Part shown: positions 1 through 10,150 of the stretch, piece after piece
Layout of the letters: each line of letters opens with the position of its first letter
Numbering within the stretch: position 1 is the stretch's first letter
Source: Undaria pinnatifida
Lineage: Eukaryota > Sar > Phaeophyceae > Laminariales > Alariaceae
Assembly: GCA_012845835.1 (NCBI GenBank)
Contig: JABAKD010000023.1
Coordinates: forward strand, 19,764,691 to 19,828,690
Direction of reading: 5' to 3'
DNA: 64,000 bases
The notes under the pieces: generated by a model
Told to the model about the DNA's origin: nothing
What the model saw: only the letters and a program-made list of their open reading frames with translations
The model's database searches: none
Position numbers and translations under genes: made by a program

Positions 1-833
1 TTACGAACTAGACCATGAGTCGAAGATGCGGCTCCTCAAAACCCACTCCCACAACTCTAACCGTATGGCTATGGAGCCAGGAACACGCGAAGAAAAGCAG
101 TTGAAAGAAACGCAGACCCTACAACAAGGAAAAAGTCGCCCATCAAAAACCTGCCGTGTGCCGCCGGTGTGGCGGGGGGGGGGTAGAAAAGGCTCTAGAA
201 CCTGCCGCATGCCGCCGGTGTGGCGGGGGGGGGCAGGAAAGGCTCTACGGCAAACCAGTCGCTGAAAAGGCACAATGGCGAGGCGAGCCCGCGTCGATAT
301 GGAGGGGAACACAGACGCTAATAGAAGGGAGAAGTCATGCGAAAAACCTCCCGCGGGCCATCGGCAAGGCGGGCGGATAGACGAGGAAACGACGAATACC
401 CGGGATGGAAAGTGGCAACACTTACAGTCCCGCTAGGGGGGAAAGTGTTGAGACGAAAAAATGAGGTAGAACAAATACAACACACGAAGTATATCAGATG
501 ACACACAAACCCGTACATAGCCCTGTACCACGTTACGCGCGAACAAGGTACCCTGGTCGCCCCCCGGCTCTGGGCTGAGGAGGGCGTCGGCAGGGCGAAA
601 TTGAACAATGACAAAAGGCGACAGCCCTGCGCCTCAGATAGCGGCGTTTTACCCGAACCCTGACCCGGCACTCTAGCAGGGGGTTTGACAGGACAGGAAG
701 AAAAGTTAATCGAAGAACCTCCCCAAACCCAGACGAAGACCCTCAAGACACTACAAACAACCCAAAGACAAAGACTCAAAACTCATAACCCCAAAACCTG
801 AAGAACTATCAAGGAGCGGTGGCGGCTTGGAAG
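1..833. other. Ty3 3' flank, no gene seen
   Basis: On the minus strand this lies just beyond the C-terminal stop of the Ty3 polyprotein remnant, so it should hold the element's 3' untranslated region and perhaps part of its LTR. I could not find a matching second LTR in the window. The short ORFs here have no recognisable domain. Purine-rich stretches resembling a polypurine tract are present, but no boundary can be fixed. Confidence 0.35.
148..249. repeat. 51-bp tandem duplication with G runs
   Basis: Two adjacent units start at 148 and 199. Each contains the segment CCGCCGGTGTGGC followed by a G run of 8 to 10 bases. The units differ at a few positions. No coding role is evident. Confidence 0.7.
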
Positions 834-1223
834 TCAACTAGCCACGGCCGCGCCTTGAGATTCGTCTGCGTTACGTTGGATTCCCCGAGGAAACGCACTG
901 GCGATGTGAACTTGCAAGCACCAAGAGCCTCGTACGGCTCCCGTTGAAGTCGTGTAGCGTGCCGGGGAAAGAGGAAGTTTAATCGGTCCCGGGTCGTCGA
1001 GAAAGCGGACCAGGTATACCTTGTCCTCGGTAGTGCTCGCGCTGATTCTTCCAAGCCACCATAACCTATCGTCTCCCTTGTACTGAAAGCGGGCTCCCTT
1101 AGGGAGTACTGTGTCGTGGTAGCGACGGAGCCAATCGACGCGGGGAACCCAAGCGTAGCCCGGCGCTAGGAAACGTTCCCCGTTGTTGCGGGAGAGCTCG
1201 CGCTGTGCCGCCCTGATCCGCAT
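834..1223 (-). pseudogene. Ty3/gypsy polyprotein, C-terminal tail
   Basis: This open frame of about 129 codons lies downstream of the integrase fragment at 1355-2312 in the same orientation. The segment VRFLDDPGPIKLPL and a later GSWCLQ are the kind of conserved tail seen at the end of Ty3 polyproteins, after the integrase C-terminal domain. That link rests on position and general recognition, not on a named domain. The frame is offset from the integrase frame, and stops lie between them (about 1224-1354), so at least one indel separates the two. Confidence 0.5.
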
Positions 1224-1354
1224 TCTGCGGTAGAGGTGGTTGGTTTAGCGGTGCGAGTCCGGGGTTCCGGCCCAAAAACGCAAGATGTGGGAGCGGGAGA
1301 GGTGTAGGTCTATTTCCCACTCCTAGGAAGGTTCGGAGAGTCCCACCCAATGCG

Positions 1355-2312
1355 TTATGTACAGCACCGCGATGACGCCACCTCGCCCCCGTACCGACTG
1401 ATCACCAGTGATCTGCTCCACCTCCAGCCGTTGTAGGGGAGTCGAAACTCGTCTTGAGTGACGTGGTACGGCGGGGATTTCTTGGAGGATTTGTTGAGCA
1501 CGTACTGCGTCAGCCCCGCCGGTAGGTCCCCGCTGTCGTGAGAGTTGGCACAGGATTTGCAGCGCTCGATGCCCACACGCCGACGAGTGTCCGAACCGGG
1601 CAGACCGGAAGGGAGATCCAAATAGAGGAGGTTTCTCCCGAGCGGCGAACCGTCCGGGGTCTCGGCGGCGGAGCAGGGACCGACGGTCAGGACCTTGTAC
1701 GGGCCCGTCCAGTTAAACGCGAGTTTGGCCTTGAGTACCTTGGCGTCGGTGTTCGCCTTCACACCCTGGTGGATGGTGGAGGCAGAATTGTACACCCATG
1801 CCAAACCACCCACAGCGAAGTTAGGTGCTGGACGCAGCGCGTCGGCGAGGGCGAAGTTTCTGCGGGTAACACGCGAAACGATGAGGGCGTGGTGTGTGCG
1901 GACAATGTCGTTCGCGCGCTTTTGCCGGTCGGTGGTCAAGTCGCAATAGGCCAGGTGGTCACCGGCCAGACTCTGGTGTCTCACGACACCAGTGCGGTCG
2001 AAAACCGTCAGGGGGAGCCGTGGGAGTTTGCCCATATGGACCTCGTTGGGCGCCAGACCCGTCGCCGCGCTAACGGAATTGTTGTAAGCAAATTCCACGT
2101 GGGGCAGATGCAAGTCCCAATCGTCTTGTCTCTCGTTGACGACCATAGCCAGCATTTGGGCCATAGTGTGGTTTACCCGTTCAACGCCCCCGTTACAGTT
2201 GAGATGGTAGGAGCTTGTAGCAAGCTTGTGCACACCCAACAGCTGATGTACAGCTTGTGAAAGCTTCGAGCAGAACTGCAGTCGGTTGTCCAAGAGTATG
2301 GTGCGCGGGTAC
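1355..2312 (-). pseudogene. Ty3/gypsy integrase, catalytic core second half
   Basis: This minus-strand frame encodes the second half of a Ty3-type DDE integrase. The second catalytic Asp is in LDNR (codon at 2288-2290), within a variant of the usual SDNG block. The catalytic Glu lies in GGVERVNH, and conserved HVEFAYNNS and GLAPNEV blocks follow, then a C-terminal region resembling an integrase tail. The first half of the domain, with the zinc finger and first Asp, is at 8043-8660. The two halves are separated by copia-A, whose insertion point is 22 nt upstream of the second catalytic Asp codon. Further frame breaks downstream show this copy is dead. Confidence 0.85.
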
Positions 2313-2528
2313 TGTTAGTTTGGATCGTCACAGCACGACGGTTACAAATGTTGTAGATGGTTGCGTATACTTTCGTAGGCGTTTTTATGTGATTTATCTT
2401 ATGAGAGGAGAGCTCCAGCACTCCGCTCTCTGCTCCTTCTCTCCTCTCTGTCCTGTAATACAACGAAGATGAGAACACTCGTCAGACCGCGAGGAGGTCA
2501 GGGCATCCAGGCTTGGACTCTACGAACA
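2313..2528 (+). repeat. copia-A 5' LTR
   Basis: This starts TGTTAG and ends CGAACA, giving TG...CA termini. It aligns along its whole 216 bp with the copy at 7827-8042, with scattered mismatches that indicate an old insertion. An AC-rich leader follows it. Confidence 0.93.
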
Positions 2529-2536
2529 CACTAGTG
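2529..2536 (+). promoter_or_regulatory. putative primer-binding site CACTAGTG
   Basis: The octamer directly after the 5' LTR is CACTAGTG, which equals its own reverse complement. Nearly the same word follows the 5' LTR end of copia-B (21523-21530) and of the nested LTR element (24269-24276). It does not begin with TGG, so priming from a tRNA 3' end is unlikely. An internal tRNA fragment, as known for some copia elements, would fit. This is inferred from position and conservation only. Confidence 0.45.
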
Positions 2537-2659
2537 GCTTGAAAGTAGAAGTTCTGGTACCAGGAGCCAAGGATATCTGCACAGGAAAGAGACTCCTCTG
2601 ATGAGATTCAGCAGCTGAGGAATGAGCTTCAGTTGGTGATAGAGGAGAGACAAGCATCG

Positions 2660-4118
2660 ATGATGCATGATATGAGGGAGATGTTGGCCGAGCTCATGAG
2701 GAACAACGGCCCGTCGGAGTCCAGCAGCGCTGAGGGAAGCGCTGCTGTAAGGGCCCGCCCGCGAGGGGCTGAACCCACTGCTGTGAGGAGGAACGGCGCT
2801 GAGGACAGCGCTGCTGAAAGGGGTAGCCAACAAGGGGCTGAACCCACTGCTGCGGCACGACAAATTTCTGCTGTTGGTGCTGCTACTGCTGGAGGCGGAG
2901 CGCGAGGATATACAACAGCAGCAAGACAGACGACTTTTCGTGAGGATGCCTCGCGTAGTGTTAGAGTGACGGGACGCAGGGAAGCCGCTGTTCCTGTCGA
3001 AGTTGGCCCAGCAAGGGGTCAGCCAGACCAGCCAAGGGGGGCTGGAGAATGGGGGTCATACCCCGGCGGTGAGTTGGGAGTAGGATATGATATCCCCCTA
3101 CCTAGATTTGCTCTCAAACACACCGTTGTCCCACAATTTAGTGGGAAAAAGCCCGAATTCACTGCCTGGACCGGAGACGCCAGGTACTACGCGAAAGGAG
3201 TAGGCTTCCTGTCTGCGTTTGTGTCGGATCCACCCCAGTACGTTCCCGTAGGGGAATTGGATACCGAAACCTCGGTACTTGTCGAAAGGGGGTACAACCG
3301 CGAACGTGTACACATAGATGCACTCGCTTGGAATTTCTTATCGACGGCCCTAAAGAGCAAGAGCGACAAGAGTATCTTGCACAGATGCACCTCGCCGAGA
3401 GAAGCGTGGGAGGCGCTCCTAGCGTGGTACGGCCCTCAAACGACGGGGGCCAAATCCGACCTCTCCCGCCGCCTCAATAGTTTCAATATAGCGCCAAGAA
3501 GTAGCCCTTTAGAAGAGATGGGCAGGATTGAAGATCTTGCCGCAGAAATGCGCACAGCAGGAATGACCCTCGATGACCACATGATGTACACCATTTTCAT
3601 TGACGCTCTGCCTGCCGAATACGAGGTGGAGGCAAGGAACCTTGCATCTCGTGACAGTATCGGCCGCGAAGACACCATCAAGGTTGTACGAGAACGGCAT
3701 CACCGACTTTCTGGAAGCAGGAAGAAGGGGTCCAATGCTGGCCATGCCGGCCATGCTATGTTCGCCGGCGGCGGTGATGGTGCCAAAGAAAAGGGGCCGG
3801 CGGCGGTGCCCACCGGGAAGAAGACACCATCAAGGTTGTACGAGAACGGCATCACCGACTTTCTGGAAGCAGGAAGAAGGGGTCCAATGCTGGCCATGCC
3901 GGCCATGCTATGTTCGCCGGCGGCGGTGATGGTGCCAAAGAAAAGGGGCCGGCGGCGGTGCCCACCGGGAAGGTGGAGGCCGCGGAAAAGGAAAAGGAGG
4001 ACGTTGGGGACGGCAAGGACGCGGCGGTAAAGGCACCAACGAGGACGGTGGTGGCTCGGCCGCGGCTGCCGGCGGTGACGGCAGCAGCGCCAAAGCCGCC
4101 GGTGGTGGTACCTCCGAG
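2660..4118 (+). pseudogene. copia-A gag
   Basis: Gag forms the virus-like particle and binds the RNA genome. The first ATG in frame is at 2660, though the frame is open upstream and the true start is uncertain. An Ala/Gly/Arg-rich N-terminal part is followed by a UBN2-type copia Gag core, with AWNFLSTAL, SPREAWEALLAWY and IFIDALPAEY. A Gly/Arg-rich linker leads into the zinc knuckle that begins the next frame. Two lesions break it. A 152-bp tandem duplication at 3668-3971 shifts the frame, and a further shift of one base lies between about 3930 and 3960, since the knuckle is read in a third frame. Confidence 0.85.
3668..3971 (+). repeat. 152-bp tandem duplication inside gag
   Basis: Two near-identical copies start at 3668 and 3820. 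The length is not a multiple of three, so the second copy is read in another frame. The copies are almost unchanged, which suggests the duplication is younger than the LTR divergence. Confidence 0.9.
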
Positions 4119-5489
4119 GTGAGATGCCACAGGTGTGGCAAGAAGGGTCATTGGAGGATCGACTGCACGGAGGAGCTGTGCAGCAGTTGCCACGGACGGG
4201 GGCACGCTGCTGATGTCTTACCCACATCAAAAGAAGAAGCTGTGCTGGCGGCGTCGGATGACGATGACGGTTCTGCTGCGGTCGAGGCTTCAGCTTTCAA
4301 GGCCAGAGAGACAGGCAAGTGCAGTAATGTTTCGGGCAAAAATAGGGAAGGGGAGTCGGCTTGGCAAGTGGGAGATGAGGCCTGGCTTTGCGATAGTGGA
4401 GCGTCTACTCACATGACGCCTTCCGCAGCTGGCATGATCAATTTTAGAGAGAGCATTTTGAAAGTGCGCATTGCTGACGGCTCAATCCGCACGATCAAAG
4501 GATACGGCGATATTAACTTTGTCTTTCGATCCGGAAACGTTCTTGTACGATTAACGCTCACTAATGTTGCGCACGTGCCAGACCTCCGATATAATCTATT
4601 TTCCCTACCCACTCTCGTGAAGCACGGTCACACTTTTGAAGGACCTCCCGCAGGGATCGTAGTCAAGCTTAAGTCTGAGCGTTTGATCGTGTTTCCGTTG
4701 ACCGGGAATCTTTGCAGCCTTTACGGCTACCGGGTCAACTGCAACACTAGGGGAGACGCCTGTGCTGTACTCGCCCCGGGAAAACTGCCAAACAAGCCCG
4801 TTGTCAACATAAACGACTACCACTGCGCGGCCGGACACTCCCACGAGGCACTGCTACGCAAGACCGCGGAGCAGCAAGGGGTCATCTTCGAGGGAAAGCT
4901 GCTGGAGTGCAAAGGGTGCTCCATGGCGAAGGGTCTCCGTCGCGGTATCAAGCAGTCCACACACACTCGAGCAGATAAGAAGCTCGGGAGGGTTTCTGTG
5001 GATTTGAGTGGGCCTAAGGTGGTAGAGACTGAGGGGGGAAAGCGTTATACTCTCATCGTGCGCGACGATTTTTCACGGTATACGTAAGTGTACTTTATGC
5101 GCCACAAATCGGACGCCGCGAAAACGTTCAAGCAGTTCCTCTCGGACACTCGTGCAGTTGGTGTCCCGTCACAGGTGGTGACCGTCCAATCCGATGGGGG
5201 CGGTGAATTTTGCGGGGGGGAGTTTGGCGACCTATGTAGGTCGCGATGCATTAAGCAAGAATTCACCACGGCCGACAGTCCCCATTACAATGGGGTAGCC
5301 GAGCGCGCGCTAGGTTTCATTGAGACGGTCGCAATGGCTGGTCGAACTCAAGCTCGTGAGCTTTTTCCCGGCGCGCAATTGCCGGCAACTGAATCGTTGT
5401 GGGCTGAAACGTCGCACTGGGCGTGCGATCCTCTGAACCGCACGGCAACGTCCGCTAACCCCGCAAACAAGTCGCCGCACGAGATGTAG
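4119..5489 (+). pseudogene. copia-A pol: zinc knuckle, protease, integrase core
   Basis: The frame opens with a CCHC knuckle, CHRCGKKGHWRIDC. An aspartic protease with the active-site block WLCDSGASTHMT follows near residue 90. Next comes the GAG-pre-integrase zinc region, with the HxxxH and CxxC ligands in HCAAGHSH and CKGC. The integrase catalytic triad is visible as Asp in SVDLSGP, Asp in SDGGGEF and Glu in GVAERAL. An in-frame TAA at 5085-5087 cuts the domain between the first and second catalytic Asp. A TAG at 5487-5489 replaces the Trp expected in the conserved HEMWYGKPP block. Both are simple nonsense mutations. Confidence 0.9.
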
Positions 5490-5512
5490 TACGGTAAACC
5501 CCCCCCCCGGTA

Positions 5513-6472
5513 GTGCTTTTACTTTTCCCCAAGCCTGGCTACTGCAAGGTGAAGAGGAAAAACAAGTCTCAGCCGGGAGCACAGGAGTGTTTTTACCTGG
5601 GTCCTGCGCCAAACCACCCCCGAGACGCCGTACGAGTGCTGACCAAACACCGTACTCTGCGTATCACGCGCCATGTCACCTGGCAACGCTTGCCGCCTTC
5701 ACCATCTGTACCTGCCCCGATGCATGAAACCCTCTCCCAGGAAGAGCGGGGGTCCGAGGCCGACGACGAGATCACGTCAGATGGAGGTGGGGAGGGGGTG
5801 ATGGACGAGTAGAACGAAGATCTGGCTCGCCTGACCGACCTCGAAGTGACGTGGGGGGTTTGATCTGCACGCGTTCTTGCGGGAGCGCTCACAGGAGACA
5901 CCTGCTGCCGGCGATGCTGGTGATGTCACTCACAGGAGGCACCTGTCGCCGGCGATGCTGGCGACGGAACAGCCGAGACGATGGACTCGTCTCAAGGAGG
6001 CGCGGGAGGCGCCTCCTCGGTCCCGGCAGGGAGGGCCGGAGCAGTCGAGACGATGGATTCGTCTCAAGAGGGCGCGGTGGACGCCTCCTCGGTTCTGGCA
6101 GGGAGGGCCGGAAGCGGCTCAGACGCATCAGCAGCCTCCGGCACCGACCAAGGGAACGGCGAAGGTCCCCCCACGGTCCTGTCGGGCAGGGCAGTTAACG
6201 AGCTCAGTAGCTGGAGACGGCTACCCACGACAGTAATGGGCCGGACCCGAGGTCAGAGCCAACGTCTGCTGGATAAATCTGCTCAACGTCAGCGTGTGAT
6301 CGAGAACGCGACGTCTCCGGCAGTGCAAAAGTGGACGCAGTTTGGGAGTACAGTGGCAAATACATCCTGGACGACGGAGGATACAATGGCCATGATGGCC
6401 GGAGGACTTGCTGCGGAAGAAAATACAGGGGAGTCAAACGTGTGCATGCCGAGTGGTTTTCCAGAAGAGTAG
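5513..6472 (+). pseudogene. copia-A integrase tail and linker with 72-bp repeats
   Basis: A run of C residues just upstream of 5513 breaks the frame. After it the conserved copia segment around FPKPGYCKVKRKNKSQ and QECFYLGP is read. A TAG at 5810-5812 stops this frame. A low-complexity linker follows. Within it, two 72-bp tandem units at about 5975-6118 encode repeats of ETMDSSQ...ASSV.AGRAG, keeping the frame. The sequence then leads toward reverse transcriptase, but the expected N-terminal half of that domain is absent. Confidence 0.75.
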
Positions 6473-7516
6473 GACTGATCCTTGTGTTTTTCGCATGGTT
6501 GTGGATGGCAAGGCAGAGCTGATTATGGCCGTTCATGTAGATGACATTGTGATTGCAGGATCGGACGAGGCATGCAGAGGTTTCCATGCAACATTGAATA
6601 CTAAGTTTCCCACGAATAACCTAGGCGAGTTAACTTGGTGTACTGGTTGTGCTTTCAAGCGTAACTGGGAATTGGGCACGTTGTAGATCACGCAGAAGGC
6701 TTTCGTTGAAAGCATGCTGAATCGATTTGTGTTGAAAGCATGCTGAATCGTTTTGGTGTGAACTCGTCCTCTGACATCCCCGCGACCCCTGGCGTTGAAC
6801 TAGGTCCAAGAGAGGAGGGCGAACCAAATCGAGACTGGCCGTACAGGGAGGCTATGAGCAGTCTGATGTTGCTGTCGACCATGACGCGGCCAGACATCTC
6901 GAACGCGGTGCGTGCTGTGGCGCGCCGTTCTCAAATCCCCACCGACAGGCACTGGAAAGCAGTTCTGAAGATCATGGCATACCTCCACGGGACAAGGGGT
7001 ATGGGTTTGACTTTTGTAAGCGGTTCGGGATTGGATCTGACTGCATATAGCGATGCTGACTACGCTGATAAGTCGAATGACAGGCGCTCGGTGTCGGGGA
7101 CGGTTATTACCTTGGAGGGTGCTGCCGTCAGTTGGGCAAGTAGCACGCAGAGGTGCGGTACGTTGTCTACAGCAGAAGCAGAGTATGTAGCCCTGGGTGA
7201 AGGGGTGACGGAGGCTTGGTTTACGGAGGCAGTATTATCTTTCATTTGTCCAGAGCTAACCGGATCATGTGTCTGAGTAGTTGAAGATAATCAGGGGGGC
7301 ATAGCACTGGCTGAGAACCCTCTTAGTTCTGCGCGGAGCAAGCACATAGATGTGCGGTTCCATTTCGTCCGAGAGCTTCTTCGTGCAAATAAAATTTATA
7401 TTCCGTTCGTAGCTTCGGAAGAGCAGCACGCGGATATTTTGACAAAATCCCTTGCTGCGACCCCTTTTAAATCTCACCGTAAGTTTTTGTTGAACCTACC
7501 GTTGGGTGATGAGTAA
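6408..7516 (+). pseudogene. copia-A reverse transcriptase C-terminal part and RNase H
   Basis: Only the second half of reverse transcriptase remains: SRTDPCVFRM and the active-site block VHVDDIVIAG. The region holding the first catalytic Asp, seen in copia-B as HLDVK, is deleted. A TAG at 6684-6686 and a 27-bp direct duplication near 6706-6756 interrupt the frame. RNase H follows, with SDADYADKSNDRRSVSG and STAEAEYVALGE, then a TGA at 7274-7276. The tail, with SKHIDVRFHFVRE and HADILTK, is intact up to the natural stop TAA at 7514-7516. RNA-templated DNA synthesis from this copy is impossible. Confidence 0.88.
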
Positions 7517-7814
7517 GGGGTGTGAGCATTATTCGTACCATGTTTGAGTCATGCGAGGAATTATTTGTCAGGCCGCCACCCCACGCTACTTTGAGGAGCA
7601 TGGGTGAGTAGGGCTCTACTTAGCATTTTAATTTCTGGCCATGGTCATCGTTCGAATGCGGCCATTGTTACAATCACAATGGTTTGGATGACATATGACA
7701 TACAGGGGGTTTTGACCCGGTGGCCGGGTTTCCTCCTGCGGGACTGTCGTTAGCTGTTCGTTGGTCCTAGCTTGTTCTTTTGGATGCCCGTTTGGTCTCG
7801 TCACTGCTGTGAAG

Positions 7815-7826
7815 AGCCAGGGAGGG
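7815..7826 (+). promoter_or_regulatory. copia-A polypurine tract
   Basis: The purine-rich stretch AGCCAGGGAGGG abuts the 3' LTR, the expected place for plus-strand priming. One pyrimidine pair interrupts it. Confidence 0.65.
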
Positions 7827-8042
7827 TATTAGTTTGGATCGTCACAGCACGACGGTTACAAATGTTGTAGAGGGTTGCGTTTACATTCGTAGGCGTTTTT
7901 ATGTCATTTATCTCATGAGAGGAAAGCTCCAGCACTCCGCTCTCTGCTCCTTCTCTCCTCTCTGTCCTGTAATACAACGAAGACAAGAACACTCGTCAGC
8001 CCAAAAGGCGGTCAGGGCATCCAGGCTTGGACTCTACGAACA
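7827..8042 (+). repeat. copia-A 3' LTR
   Basis: This is the second copy of the 216-bp LTR. It begins TATTAG instead of TGTTAG, a single change in the terminal TG, and ends CGAACA. It is directly followed by Ty3 integrase sequence on the minus strand. Confidence 0.93.
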
Positions 8043-8660
8043 GGCACCCCCACAAGGGGATGTATTGGTTCACCAGGATATTGGCTGTAGCCTCCGCGGT
8101 GAACTCAGCGGCAGTGATGGGGAACATGTCGGCCCAACGACTGAAGCGATCGGTCAACAGCAGGATGTTTTTGCCTCGTGGTGTGACTGGAAGGAGGCCG
8201 AGATAATCAACACTGACGGCGACATCTAGACCTTCCGGCAGAGGCATTGTGATGATGGCCCAGCGGACAGTCAGCCGTGGGGTTTTCCGCGCTTGGCACT
8301 TCAAGCAGTGGCGAAGCCACCACCGGGTGCACACATTCATGCTAATCCATCAATTAAAACGCTCCAGCATGCGCAACGTGCGCGTGGTGCCAAGGTGACA
8401 AGAGGCCGTCGAGTGACAAGCTTGCATGATCCAAGGGCGCATGAGCAGGGGAACGTAGATGCGAACTAGCTCGTCGTTTAGCAGGCAAGCAACTCGCCCC
8501 ACAGAGTTGAGTTAGCCACACCTTGTTGGCGGCAGTGTCGGGTTACGGACGAGTAGGACGATGTCGTCGTCGGTTGCATGTAGTCGACCCCTATCCGCCA
8601 ACTCCTTGATGTCTTGAGGGGGATGGACGCTTGTGCGAGAGGTAGCACGCCAAAACGTCG
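8043..8660 (-). pseudogene. Ty3/gypsy integrase, zinc finger and first catalytic Asp
   Basis: On the minus strand this encodes the region between RNase H and integrase (including DDDIVLLVRNPTLPP), then the HHCC zinc-binding segment of a Ty3 integrase, with His ligands in ACHSTASCHLG and Cys ligands in HCLKCQ. The start of the catalytic core follows, with the first Asp in VSVDYLGLLP and the conserved LLLTDRFSRW. A TGA near 8348 sits where a Trp is expected in the WW pair, and at least one frame change lies upstream. The rest of the core is at 1355-2312, beyond copia-A. No convincing reverse transcriptase was found further upstream. Confidence 0.82.
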
Positions 8661-8739
8661 GGTGGCAGGACCGATGGCCGGCCGATAGAAATGTAACGCA
8701 TCATGGCGTGGCACGTCGGTTCAGCGTGCTGCTCTCGCT

Positions 8740-10150
8740 TTCAATCGACATGTGAATAACGCGCAACGGAATCAGCGAACCGTAATTCAGCAGCGTTGCC
8801 AAGAGCGTCCGACCTTGTATATGCGGTCGGCGTGTCACCAGGAGAAGGCGTGAGCCGTAAGAGAGGAGTTCCCATATAGGCTCTGCGTGGTTGCGGTCGG
8901 ACGGTAGTGGCACCGTGCGGACCGGCGAGTCGGCAAGAGCAGGGGTCGCGGCGGCGGGCGGAGCCAGCCACGGCCGAGGGACTCGCGGCGGGGTTGTACC
9001 TCGTCTGGAAAATGGCCGAGGGGCCCCGCCGGGCCCGAATCCATAATCTACAGCGGAGGTGTGTTACCCGTTGCTGTCGCTGTTCGTCGGCGCGTCGTCG
9101 ACGACGGAAGGGCTGGAGTGCCAAGCATGGCGAAGACGGACACAGTCGAACCGGTGGTCGCGGCGGGGGCCGTCTCCTATGTAGAACTCCAGGATAGATA
9201 AGTTGGCTGTGCGCTGGGCGTCGCTGCAGCCAGGGCGTCTGCGGAGCCCGTGCCGCCCTCGATGGGTATGGCAAAGCCCGAAGCGAAAACGGTGTCAGCG
9301 GCAGGCGAAATCGACCCGCGGCCGATACAGCCTTCGGTAGTGGCGACGGAGGCAGAAACACGAGCGACGAATCTCCCAGGGGAAGAAGAAAGGCCGTCAA
9401 TCCTTATTACGTGGCTCGTGTATTCGAAAATCGTGAAATACGGTAAAGGTGATAAGGAGCCCACCCAAGGAAGCATGTTCAGTGCGGGGCACGAGCCCAC
9501 CCAAGACCGTGCTTTCGGCGAGGGGTTCGAGTCCACCCAAAGCAGTGATTTCGGTATGGGGCACGAGCCCACCCAAGACAGTGCTTTCGGCGAGGGGCGC
9601 GAGTCCACCCAAAACGACCCCTGGGATCGGCGAAGAGGGAGCGCGCAGCCCGCGGGTCCGTAGGAGGTAGATACCGCTATCTCCAACGGGGTTGGGGCTT
9701 GTCAACCCCACGGGGTTGAAGTTTGTCAAGCCACTGCGGTCGAACTCCGCAGCAGGCCCTGGAAAACGGGCCAGAAAAATCGCCGATGCCGTTGGCGCTG
9801 CCTTTGCGGTACTCGAGTGTGCAATCGAACGCGGTGACGAACTCAAGCTACCGCTGGACTCGTGCATTGAGGGTCCCCACTTTGCCAGTGCTCTCCTATG
9901 ACTTGTGGCCGGAGGGTATGCGGAACTTTGTTCTCCACAGTACCTCGGAGGCGTTTGGGAGCCCAAACAATGCTGCCGGTCCCCAAACCGAGAGGAGTCC
10001 AGTACCTCTCCGAGTCGAGCGTTGCTCGACTGATATACGTGATTTTCATCGTGAACGAAACGTCGTCCAGCGTCACAGTACCCTCGACGAACCAGGGGCC
10101 GTGTTGTGACAGCGCAAAGTCAGGGGCGACGCCAGGAGCTATCTCCTGAA
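8740..10150 (-). other. unassigned stretch, possibly the 5' part of the Ty3 element
   Basis: Several mid-length frames exist on both strands, but none contains a reverse transcriptase, RNase H or protease motif. On the minus strand a protein-like segment is open from about 10140 to 9845 (VTLDDVSFTMKITY, LGLGTGSIVWAP, VENKVPHTLRPQVIGEHW). It is followed by Ser/Pro/Gly-rich frames. Its position suggests an internally deleted Ty3 element with a Gag-like 5' part joined to integrase. That is a guess from position only. Confidence 0.3.
9457..9615. repeat. 36-bp minisatellite, four units
   Basis: Four full 36-bp units and a partial fifth are present. Each contains CCCACCCAA or TCCACCCAA. The length keeps the frame on both strands; read on the plus strand each unit encodes E(P/S)TQ plus eight variable residues. 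It is not clear which strand, if either, was coding. Confidence 0.8.

Larger units (their letters stand above)
2313..8042 (+). mobile_element. Ty1/copia retrotransposon, copia-A (complete, degenerate)
   Basis: This is a full-length Ty1/copia element of 5,730 bp. It has two 216-bp LTRs (2313-2528, 7827-8042), a Gag region, then protease, integrase, reverse transcriptase and RNase H in the copia order. Flanking direct repeats GGTAC (2308-2312) and GGCAC (8043-8047) differ at one base and fit the usual 5-bp copia target duplication. The host sequence is a Ty3 integrase, whose frame becomes continuous if the element and one repeat copy are discounted. The element cannot be autonomous. It has a duplication and frameshift in gag, several nonsense codons, a homopolymer frameshift, and loss of the first half of reverse transcriptase. 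Confidence 0.93.

Noticed and set aside
1538..2260. 240-residue plus-strand ORF
   Set aside because: It is the antisense shadow of the Ty3 integrase, which shows real motifs on the minus strand.
9457..9615. CRISPR-like regular repeats
   Set aside because: Units are contiguous with no spacers and the DNA is eukaryotic. The same reasoning applies to 17673-17736 and 35313-35602.
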